Origin: CAZHRC01 sp964533865
GTDB lineage: Bacteria; Bacillota; Clostridia; Tissierellales; Peptoniphilaceae
Reading direction: 5' to 3'
Assembly (NCBI GenBank): GCA_964533865.1
Contig: CAZHRC010000006.1
Location: 40,380 to 104,379, forward strand
Length of the DNA stretch: 64,000 nucleotides
Shown one piece after another: positions 57,882-64,000 of this stretch. Position 1 is the stretch's first letter. The number at the start of each line of letters is the position of its first letter. The translations under genes were made by a program, and so were the position numbers. Under the pieces are notes generated by a model. That model saw nothing but the letters and a program-made list of their open reading frames with translations, was not told the origin of the DNA and did no database searches.

Positions 57882-58027
57882 AAGGACGGTGCAATGGTGT
57901 GGTGGATGTTGGTAGCTATAAAATGAAGGGTATTAAACAATGAGGATACGAGGGATAGGCGATGGTTAACGGGAATTAGGAGCTAATGGGTTGCTAGATA
58001 GGATAGCGGTTGATTAAGGAGGAAAAA

Positions 58028-58978
58028 ATGGCGGGATATTTAACGGATGTAGCTGGCATCAAAGTTGGTCATATAACCGACGAAGTCCATTGGACTGGCG
58101 TGACGGCGGTGGTGTTTGAAAATGGGGTGGTGTGCGGTGTCGATGTACGTGGCAACGCACCAGGCACCCGAGAAACGGATCTTTTAGCGCCAGAAAAAAC
58201 CGTGGAATCCATCCATGCGATTCTCCTCTCTGGCGGGTCGGCCTATGGATTAGAAGCTTCCTCAGGAGCGATGGCTTATTTAGAAGAGCGCGGCGTAGGA
58301 CTGCCCATAGGTCCATTCTTCGTTCCCATCGTTACGAGCGCGGTGATTTTCGATTTGTTCGTTGGCGATGGACGGGTGCGTCCTGGGTGGCTAATGGGTT
58401 ATGATGCCTGTGCAAATGCAGTCTTTGAAGATCGGTCTACAGGCAATGTAGGAGCTGGAACGGGCGCTTCTATTGGAAAGCGACTCGGTCTAGATTATGC
58501 GATGAAGGGCGGCTTAGGCCAAGCGTCGGTGCAGGTTGGAGAACTTGTAGTTTCAGCGCTGGTTGTGGTCAATGCAATGGGCGATGTCTACGATCCGAAA
58601 ACAGGTGTACAGATTGCGGGAATTTACGATCGGGATAAGAAACGATTGGTGAGTACCATGTCTGCGATAAAGGATCAGCTTGGAGAATCTGTGTCCTTTG
58701 CCAATACGACTATTGGCGTAGTGGCGACCAACGGGCGATTGACAAAAGCGCAGTGTAAAATGGTGGCGAGTTCTGCCCATGACGGGCTGGCGAGGACGAT
58801 TAACCCTGTACATACCCAAGCTGATGGGGATACTTTATTTGTGGTTTCTACAGGTGAGGTTGAGGTTTCTGCTGACGATATTGCGGCTCTTGGAGCAGAA
58901 GTTGTCGAAAAAGCGGTGTTATCAGCCGTTCGATCGGCGGAATCAATTCCCGGTTATATTTCTTGGCAAGAGCTATAA
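58028..58978 (+). CDS. P1-family peptidase (DmpA/NylC-like)
   Basis: A 316-residue Ntn-type hydrolase of the L-aminopeptidase/D-esterase and NylC group: GIKVGHITDEVHWTGVTAVVF, VDVRGNAPGTRETDLL, LLSGGSAYGLEASSG, GNVGAGTGASIGK and FANTTIGVVATNGRLTK, where autocleavage before the Thr of NTT would expose the nucleophile. Natural substrates are unclear (small peptides or amides). ATG 58028 follows AAGGAGG; an in-frame TTG at 58010 overlaps that site. Confidence 0.88.
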   Translation: MAGYLTDVAGIKVGHITDEVHWTGVTAVVFENGVVCGVDVRGNAPGTRETDLLAPEKTVESIHAILLSGGSAYGLEASSGAMAYLEERGVGLPIGPFFVPIVTSAVIFDLFVGDGRVRPGWLMGYDACANAVFEDRSTGNVGAGTGASIGKRLGLDYAMKGGLGQASVQVGELVVSALVVVNAMGDVYDPKTGVQIAGIYDRDKKRLVSTMSAIKDQLGESVSFANTTIGVVATNGRLTKAQCKMVASSAHDGLARTINPVHTQADGDTLFVVSTGEVEVSADDIAALGAEVVEKAVLSAVRSAESIPGYISWQEL

Positions 58979-58993
58979 ATCTGAACTGATGTT

Positions 58994-59002
58994 TGATATA
59001 AT
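58994..59002 (+). promoter_or_regulatory. Extended -10 promoter of the ECF S-component/coaX unit
   Basis: TGATATAAT at 58994-59002; the predicted start is near 59009, giving a leader of about 90 nt. Confidence 0.55.
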
Positions 59003-59008
59003 AAAACG

Positions 59009-59097
59009 ACTCACCGTAAGCGGTTATCCATGACGAAATCGACAGGTGAGAATCTAATATTGACTCGACTTGTACGTTAGACGAGATCGGAGGAAAC
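59009..59097 (+). promoter_or_regulatory. Structured leader upstream of the ECF S-component gene, unassigned
   Basis: CTCACC...GGTGAG closes a stem of about 40 nt near the 5' end, and TCTAA...TTAGA (or CTCG...CGAG) forms a second stem reaching the ribosome site (CGGAGG). This arrangement could switch translation. It does not match a riboswitch consensus that I recall; the 'pan' motif of pantothenate genes is one class to test. Confidence 0.4.
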
Positions 59098-59838
59098 ATG
59101 AAAAAGCAAATAAGTGTTAGAAGGTTAGCGATCGTTGGACTGCTAGCCAGCATCAGCGTCGTGCTGGGGATGACGCCTCTGGGATTTATTCCCGTCGGGC
59201 CCATATTCGCCACCACGATGCATTTACCTGTCATTATAGGCGCGATGATCGAAGGTCCTGTTGTCGGCGGGTTAGTTGGCTTGCTCTTTGGGTTAAACAG
59301 TGTGTTTCGCGCAGTGACCCAACCGACGCCCACGTCTTTTATCAATATGAACCCCCTTGTATCTGTGGTGCCGCGCGTGGCTATGGGAATTATCGTTGGG
59401 GTTCTTTATCGTTGGTTAAAGACTAAGGATCAATCCTTTATGAAAAAATCGATTATAGCGTTTTGGGTATTGTGTGGGGTGTATATGGGATACAATATCT
59501 ACAAAGGGGTCGATGGCGGTACGGGTTTTTACTCATATATCATCATATTGATGATGATCATCGTCAGTATGGTTCTAAGCGTCAGAGGAAAAAATGCCAT
59601 GCAACCCTCTATGGCCTTTTCTGCTGTTGTGGGTACTGGGGTGAACACGATCGGGTATTTGGGGATGACATACCTCATTTTTGCTCAACCTTATATGGAA
59701 GCCATTGGGCAAAGCCCCGATTTAGCAGGCAATGTGATCATGACTATCGCCTTGACGAATGGCGTACCAGAAATTGTGATCGCGGCGTTGGTCGTACCTA
59801 CCATTGTCATCGCCGTAACGAGGAGGAATCGAAAGTAA
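59098..59838 (+). CDS. ECF transporter S-component, probably pantothenate
   Basis: A 246-residue integral membrane protein with six or so hydrophobic segments. The opening ISVRRLAIVGLLASISVVLGMTPLG and GPIFATTMHLPVIIGAMIEGPVVGGLVGLLFG is typical of S-components (AxxxA helix and substrate loop). It binds a vitamin and uses a shared ECF energising module encoded elsewhere. The stop overlaps the start of coaX (TAATG), so pantothenate is the likely substrate (inference from context). GGAGG precedes the ATG. Confidence 0.82.
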   Translation: MKKQISVRRLAIVGLLASISVVLGMTPLGFIPVGPIFATTMHLPVIIGAMIEGPVVGGLVGLLFGLNSVFRAVTQPTPTSFINMNPLVSVVPRVAMGIIVGVLYRWLKTKDQSFMKKSIIAFWVLCGVYMGYNIYKGVDGGTGFYSYIIILMMIIVSMVLSVRGKNAMQPSMAFSAVVGTGVNTIGYLGMTYLIFAQPYMEAIGQSPDLAGNVIMTIALTNGVPEIVIAALVVPTIVIAVTRRNRK

Positions 59839-60614
59839 TGTTGTTGGTAATAGATGTTGGAAACACCAATATTGTTTTGGGACTATACGATAAAGAAACA
59901 TTAACCCATAATTGGCGTGTTTCCACTGATAAAGATAAAACAAGTGATGAATACGGGATGTTGTTCACTCAACTTTTCAACCACGATCGCATCGATATGG
60001 ACCGAATCGAGTCTATCATCATTTCATCGGTGGTACCCAACCTTATGCACACCTTGCCGTCTGCTTGTAGGAGGTATTTTAACCGAGAGCCGATGGTAGT
60101 TGAATTGGGAATCAAAACGGGGATGCCTATTCGCTATGACAACCCAAAAGAAGTAGGGGCTGACCGTATCGTGAATGCGGTGGCGGGTTACGAAAAATAT
60201 GGTGGACCTCTATTGATCGTCGATATCGGCACAGCCGTTACGTTAGACGTGATCAGCGAAAAGGGCGAGTACTTGGGTGGTGCGATTGCGCCGGGGATAG
60301 GTATTGCCAGTGAGGCGTTATTTTTACGGGCGGCGAAACTCCCTCGTGTGGAGTTGACCGAGCCTAAGCGTGCGATAGGAAAAACCACAGTCGAAAGTAT
60401 GCAATCGGGCATCGTTTATGGTTATATTGGTTTGATTGATCATATTATAGAGAACATTCTTAAAGAATTGGATAAAAGTGTTGACGAAGTCAAAATCGTA
60501 GGCACTGGCGGGTATTCTGGATTGATTGTGCGCAATAGCAAATACATTCAACAGGTGGATAAGTTGATCACCCTTGAAGGGCTGCGCATGATTTACGAGA
60601 GGAACAAAGGATGA
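59838..60614 (+). CDS. coaX: Type III pantothenate kinase
   Basis: A 258-residue ASKHA-fold kinase: MLLVIDVGNTNIVLGLYD, the ISSVVPNL strand, YDNPKEVGADRIVNAVAGYEKYG, VDIGTAVTLDVI (usually DFGTATTFD), YLGGAIAPGIGIASEALF and VGTGGYSGLI. It performs the first step of CoA synthesis and is not feedback-inhibited by CoA. Overlaps both neighbours by 1-4 bases. Confidence 0.95.
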   Translation: MLLVIDVGNTNIVLGLYDKETLTHNWRVSTDKDKTSDEYGMLFTQLFNHDRIDMDRIESIIISSVVPNLMHTLPSACRRYFNREPMVVELGIKTGMPIRYDNPKEVGADRIVNAVAGYEKYGGPLLIVDIGTAVTLDVISEKGEYLGGAIAPGIGIASEALFLRAAKLPRVELTEPKRAIGKTTVESMQSGIVYGYIGLIDHIIENILKELDKSVDEVKIVGTGGYSGLIVRNSKYIQQVDKLITLEGLRMIYERNKG

Positions 60615-61576
60615 CCGAACGGTTTTGGTCGACGCCCTTTCATTTAGCGCCGTTGGCAGGGGTAAGCGATTTGAGTTTTCGACGAGTGGTCGCTCAGTAT
60701 CATCCAGGACTTGTGACTACGGAGATGGTCTCGATCAATGCGATGGCCTATCACGATCGCAAAACGGCGAAGATGACGATGACCCACCGAGGCGAAGGAC
60801 CGGTAGCGATTCAAATCTTTGGCAACGATCCTGAAAAAATCGCCAGAGTGGTCGAAGAACAGATCAACCCTAGAGAGGATTTGGTGAGCGTCGACTTTAA
60901 CATGGGCTGCCCAGCGCCAAAAATCGTCAACAATTGGGAAGGCTCACGTCTGATGACTGATCCGCAGCGCGTGACTAAAATCGCTGAAGCCTTGGTTAAA
61001 GCCTCTTCAAAACCAGTTAGTTTTAAATTTCGACTTGGGTATACGGCGTCATCACAGAATTATCTTGAAATCGCCAAGCGGCTAGAAGTAGCAGGAGTCG
61101 ATTACATCACACTCCATGCTCGGACGCGCGATCAGTTTTATGAAGGTGAGGCGGACTGGGAGGCCATCCGGCTGTTGAAAGCCCACGTCTCCATCCCCGT
61201 CATTGGAAATGGCGACGTATTTTCCCCAGAAGATGCAGTCAGAATGATGACTGAAACGGGATGCGATGGGGTGGCGATTGGAAGGGGAGCGATGGGTAAC
61301 CCTTTTTTGTTTAAACAGATCGATGACTACATCAAAACAGGAAGTTATGAACGGCCCACACTCTTCGAGGTGATCGACACGATCAAACTTCACTACGCGA
61401 TGGCGATTGAGGAAAAAGGGGAGAGTGTTGCGATTCGAGAAATGCGTAAACACATTGCATGGTATCTCAAAGGATTTAGAGGTGCAAAACCTGTAAAGGA
61501 CGAGATAAATCGAATGGATGACGCTCAGCGTGTTTATAAAAGATTAGACGAGTATTTGAACGATCAATTGACATAA
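60611..61576 (+). CDS. dusB: tRNA-dihydrouridine synthase, DusB type
   Basis: A 321-residue FMN-dependent TIM barrel: HLAPLAGVSDLSFRRVV, EMVSINAMAY, VAIQIFGNDPE, DFNMGCPAPKIV with the catalytic Cys, FKFRLGY, ITLHARTRDQFYEGEADWE, IGNGDVFSPEDA and AIGRGAMGNPFLF. It reduces specific uridines in tRNA. The usual NGEGSALM stretch reads NWEGSRLM. ATGA overlap with coaX. Confidence 0.94.
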   Translation: MTERFWSTPFHLAPLAGVSDLSFRRVVAQYHPGLVTTEMVSINAMAYHDRKTAKMTMTHRGEGPVAIQIFGNDPEKIARVVEEQINPREDLVSVDFNMGCPAPKIVNNWEGSRLMTDPQRVTKIAEALVKASSKPVSFKFRLGYTASSQNYLEIAKRLEVAGVDYITLHARTRDQFYEGEADWEAIRLLKAHVSIPVIGNGDVFSPEDAVRMMTETGCDGVAIGRGAMGNPFLFKQIDDYIKTGSYERPTLFEVIDTIKLHYAMAIEEKGESVAIREMRKHIAWYLKGFRGAKPVKDEINRMDDAQRVYKRLDEYLNDQLT

Positions 61577-61596
61577 AGTGGCTAATTCTTTATAAT
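61568..61596 (+). promoter_or_regulatory. Promoter of greA-lysS
   Basis: Perfect TTGACA (61568-61573) and TATAAT (61591-61596), spacer 17 bp. The -35 overlaps the last codons of dusB. Confidence 0.9.
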
Positions 61597-61607
61597 ATCC
61601 CTAAGTC

Positions 61608-61635
61608 ACAGGTGCAGTCCGCGGATTGCATCTGT
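61608..61635 (+). promoter_or_regulatory. Long hairpin in the greA leader
   Basis: Bases 61608-61635 fold into a near-perfect 13-14 bp stem (two G-T pairs) with almost no loop, starting about five bases from the predicted 5' end. It is followed by TCCATTATTTTTA and then the ribosome site, so it could be a 5' stabiliser or an attenuator. Confidence 0.65.
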
Positions 61636-61661
61636 CCATTATTTTTAGAGGGGAGAAACCG

Positions 61662-62135
61662 ATGGCAGAAAAAGAAGTGTTTCTAACGAAAGACGGTTTA
61701 AAAAAATTAGAAGAGGAACTCGAGTTATTAAAGACAGAAACCCGAAAAGAAATTGCTGAAAAGATTAAAAAGGCAAGGGGCTTTGGGGACCTTTCGGAAA
61801 ATGCTGAGTACGATGAAGCTAAAAACGAACAAGCTCAAATCGAAGAACGCATCGCGCGTATCGAAAACATGTTGCGCAATGCGATCATCATAGAAGAAGA
61901 CAACCTTGCTAAGGATATCGTCCGCTTGGGATCCCGCGTCAAAGTATTTGACGTCGAGTTTGAAGAGGAAATGATTTACACGATCGTCGGTTCTACGGAA
62001 GCCAACCCGTTTAATGGGTATATATCCAACGAATCACCGGTAGGCAGGGCACTTTTGGGTTCCAAACAAGGTGATACTGTGGAAGCGCAAGCGCCTCAAG
62101 GAAATGCATCTTACCAGGTGTTAGAAATCTTATAG
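61662..62135 (+). CDS. greA: Transcription elongation factor GreA
   Basis: A 157-residue protein with the N-terminal coiled coil (VFLTKDGLKKLEEELELLK, ARGFGDLSENAEYDEAKNEQ with the acidic tip Asp/Glu) and the C-terminal FKBP-like domain (YTIVGSTEANPFNGYISNESPVGRALLGSKQGD). It rescues backtracked RNA polymerase. ATG 61662 follows GAGGGGAG. Confidence 0.96.
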   Translation: MAEKEVFLTKDGLKKLEEELELLKTETRKEIAEKIKKARGFGDLSENAEYDEAKNEQAQIEERIARIENMLRNAIIIEEDNLAKDIVRLGSRVKVFDVEFEEEMIYTIVGSTEANPFNGYISNESPVGRALLGSKQGDTVEAQAPQGNASYQVLEIL

Positions 62136-62151
62136 ATAGGTGGTATGGTCA

Positions 62152-63687
62152 ATGACAGAAACAAAAAACGTAAATGAAATGCTCCAAATCCGGTTCGATA
62201 AGCTGGAAAGTTTAAAAGCGGCTGGAAAAGATCCGCATAAAATAGAAAACTACGAGAATCGCACCTTTAGCGCCGACATAAAAAGAGATTATGAACAGTA
62301 TGAAGGCCGAAAAGTTCGAGTGGCGGGGCGCATCATGAGTAAACGCGGTCATGGCAAGGTCAACTTCATGGACGTTCAAGATGCTACCGGCCGTATTCAA
62401 TTGTTCAATCGTCTCAACACCCTCGGTGAAGAAGGTTATGAAGAAGTAAAAAAACTCGACATAGGTGATATCGTCGGTTGCGAAGGAGAGGTGTTCACGA
62501 CAAAATCGGGAGAGATCTCTATTCGCTCGGAGCAAATCGTTCTTCTGACCAAGTCGCTGACTATACTACCTGAAAAATGGCATGGATTGACGAATCATGA
62601 TCTGCGCTATCGTCAACGCTACGTGGATCTTATTATGAATCCTGATGTGAAAGACGTGTTTGTCATTCGCTCCAAAATCATCACTGCGATCCGCCGATAC
62701 CTCGACGGTCAAGGTTTCTTAGAAGTAGAAACGCCAATTCTAAACACCATTGCCGGTGGGGCGAATGCTAGGCCATTCATTACACATCACAACACTTTAG
62801 ACATCGATATGTATTTGCGTATCGCCAATGAGCTTTACCTAAAGAGGCTCATCGTCGGTGGCTTTGACAAAGTCTACGAAATGGGTCGCATGTTTAGAAA
62901 TGAAGGGATGGATGCTAGTCACAACCCAGAATACACCGCCATAGAATTGTATGAAGCCTATGTGGATTACAATCGCATGATGGAAATCACCGAAAACATG
63001 TACTACGAAGTCGCTAAAGAAGTTCTAGGTACAGGCGTCATCGAATACCAAGGTCAAACACTCGATCTGACTCCGCCTTGGCGTAGAGTCACCATGGTGG
63101 ATTTAATCAAAGAAGACACGGGCGTCGATTTTGATACTATTACGACCGATGAAGAAGCTGTCGCTATTGCAAAAGCAAAGAATGTTCCTTTAGAGAAAGG
63201 CAAAGGCCAAACAAGAGGCCATATTATCGCCTTGTTCTTTGAGGCCTTCTGTGAAGACAAGTTGATTCAACCGACCTTCGCATACAAATACCCAGTCGAA
63301 ATAAGCCCTCTGGCTAAGCGCTGTCCTGAGGACGAACGCATGACTCAGCGATTTGAAGCTTTCGCCAATGGGTGGGAGCTGGGCAACGCATTCAGTGAAT
63401 TAAATGACGCTCAAGATCAACACGATCGCTTCGAAGAACAAGTCGAAGCACGTCATGAAGGCGATGATGAAGCTCAGATGATGGATTCTGATTTTGTCAA
63501 CGCACTGGAAGTCGGATTGCCTCCAACGGGTGGACTTGGATTGGGTATCGATCGAATGGTTATGCTACTGACTAACCAAGTGTCCATAAGAGACGTTCTG
63601 TTGTTCCCTACAATGAAGCCTTTAACGCAAGAAGAGAAAAAAGCGCAAGAGGAAGAATTGGAACAGATGGGAACTGACGAAGCATAA
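62152..63687 (+). CDS. lysS: Lysyl-tRNA synthetase, class II
   Basis: A 511-residue class II synthetase: N-terminal OB fold (VRVAGRIMSKRGHGKVNFMDVQD), motif 2 (FDKVYEMGRMFRNEGMDASHNPEYTAIELYEAY) and motif 3 (GLPPTGGLGLGIDRMVMLLT). ATG 62152 is preferred to the upstream GTG at 62140; AGGTGG lies ahead. It follows greA by 16 bp and is closed by a terminator before the rRNA promoter, an order known in Bacillus (dusB-lysS-rrn). Confidence 0.97.
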   Translation: MTETKNVNEMLQIRFDKLESLKAAGKDPHKIENYENRTFSADIKRDYEQYEGRKVRVAGRIMSKRGHGKVNFMDVQDATGRIQLFNRLNTLGEEGYEEVKKLDIGDIVGCEGEVFTTKSGEISIRSEQIVLLTKSLTILPEKWHGLTNHDLRYRQRYVDLIMNPDVKDVFVIRSKIITAIRRYLDGQGFLEVETPILNTIAGGANARPFITHHNTLDIDMYLRIANELYLKRLIVGGFDKVYEMGRMFRNEGMDASHNPEYTAIELYEAYVDYNRMMEITENMYYEVAKEVLGTGVIEYQGQTLDLTPPWRRVTMVDLIKEDTGVDFDTITTDEEAVAIAKAKNVPLEKGKGQTRGHIIALFFEAFCEDKLIQPTFAYKYPVEISPLAKRCPEDERMTQRFEAFANGWELGNAFSELNDAQDQHDRFEEQVEARHEGDDEAQMMDSDFVNALEVGLPPTGGLGLGIDRMVMLLTNQVSIRDVLLFPTMKPLTQEEKKAQEEELEQMGTDEA

Positions 63688-63697
63688 AGCGATACGA

Positions 63698-63726
63698 ACC
63701 GGATGGGGTAACCGTCCGGTTTTTCC
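63698..63726 (+). terminator. Terminator of greA-lysS
   Basis: ACCGGA and TCCGGT around an 11-nt loop followed by TTTTCC. Confidence 0.85.
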
Positions 63727-63776
63727 TTATTTAAACCCATTGGAAGAGAAATACGTCATAAAAAGCAAAATAAAAC

Positions 63777-64000
63777 TTGACATCGATAGGAAGTCCATGG
63801 TATATTAGAACTCCAGTCGGGAAACCGACCGCACCGATTTTAAATAGATTTTAAATAAATTTAAAAAAGGTGTTGACTCCTGAAAATGATTATGTTATTA
63901 TTAGGAGGTTGGATATGAACTTTGGAAATTGAATATTGTGAAAAAACTTTGAGTACAAATAATTTTGAAACAAAAACAGAGCCATGAAACAAACTTTTAT
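63777..64000 (+). promoter_or_regulatory. Tandem promoters and leader of an rRNA operon (16S begins just beyond the window)
   Basis: P1: TTGACA (63777-63782) and TATATT (63801-63806), 18 bp apart. P2: TTGACT (63873-63878) and TATTAT (63896-63901), 17 bp apart. After P2 comes an untranslated AT-rich stretch of about 90 nt, including a TTTGGAAATTGAA piece like pre-rRNA leaders, and the last bases AACTTTTAT are those commonly seen directly before the 16S start. There is no gene in the last 310 bp. The 16S itself is not visible. Confidence 0.75.

Noticed and set aside
59463..59837. N-terminal extension of CoaX
   Set aside because: Out-of-frame reading of the S-component gene; CoaX begins canonically with MLLVIDVGNTN at 59838.
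63915..63932. Micro-ORF (ATG to TGA, five codons) with an AGGAGG site
   Set aside because: It lies in the rRNA leader and is probably chance.
1..64000. CRISPR arrays, prophage, conjugative or defence genes
   Set aside because: No spaced short repeats, integrase, phage structural genes or known defence families were seen apart from the single mazF.

Overview
The window is a chromosomal segment of a low-to-mid-GC Bacillota, most likely a Clostridia-type anaerobe. Evidence: strong AGGAGG ribosome sites, ATGA/TTG/GTG starts, Firmicute gene orders (alr-mazF; gltX-cysS-rlmB-yacP; hup/rqcP-divIC-yabR-tilS-hpt-ftsH; coaX-dusB-greA-lysS-rRNA), a molybdenum xanthine dehydrogenase of separate subunits, an ECF S-component and many intrinsic terminators. 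The sporulation genes yabP, yabQ and spoIIE, which sit around rqcP-divIC-yabR in spore formers, are missing, which hints at a non-spore-former. No prophage, transposase or CRISPR array was seen.

Layout. 1-14.1 kb is core metabolism and translation: the end of an amidohydrolase, an AcpS-NnrD fusion, alr, a MazF toxin without antitoxin, an M20 peptidase, HemZ, a TetR regulator, chorismate mutase, Maf, two membrane proteins, then gltX-cysS-rlmB-yacP. A tRNA-Thr(GGU) lies at 14.4 kb, followed by about 750 bp without an intact gene. 15.2-20.4 kb carries xanthine dehydrogenase (Mo, FAD and 2Fe-2S subunits; the FAD subunit has a late frameshift) and a YjiH-type membrane protein.

20.8-44.1 kb is a sugar and polyol catabolic island. 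The first part is an L-rhamnose operon: rhaB-rhaA-rhaD, an ABC importer (one ATPase, two permeases, and a binding-protein gene present twice through a perfect 1,331-bp tandem duplication) and a D-allulose (psicose) 3-epimerase. Then come a two-repeat lipoprotein, a TalC-type fructose-6-phosphate aldolase/transaldolase and a DeoR regulator on the minus strand. The second part encodes an L-ribulose-5-P 3-epimerase, a second ABC importer, an EltD-like polyol dehydrogenase, an L-xylulokinase, a ribulokinase-like kinase and AraD. Together these make a coherent route from a pentitol through L-xylulose, L-xylulose-5-P and L-ribulose-5-P to D-xylulose-5-P.

44.3-48.6 kb has an NCS2 xanthine/uracil permease with a structured leader, and a DeoR regulator beside a fructose PTS gene without fruK. 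48.8-56.3 kb returns to core genes: a candidate small RNA, HU, DNA polymerase IV divergent from rqcP-divIC, yabR, tilS-hpt and ftsH. 56.3-63.7 kb has a CoA-disulfide-reductase-like flavoprotein, a P1-family peptidase, an ECF S-component with coaX-dusB, then greA-lysS. The window ends in what looks like the promoter and leader of an rRNA operon, just before 16S.

Best leads: the 1,331-bp duplication of the binding-protein gene, the proposed pentitol/L-xylulose pathway with an internal terminator, the allulose epimerase in the rhamnose operon, the orphan MazF with a structured leader, and several unassigned structured leaders or small RNAs.
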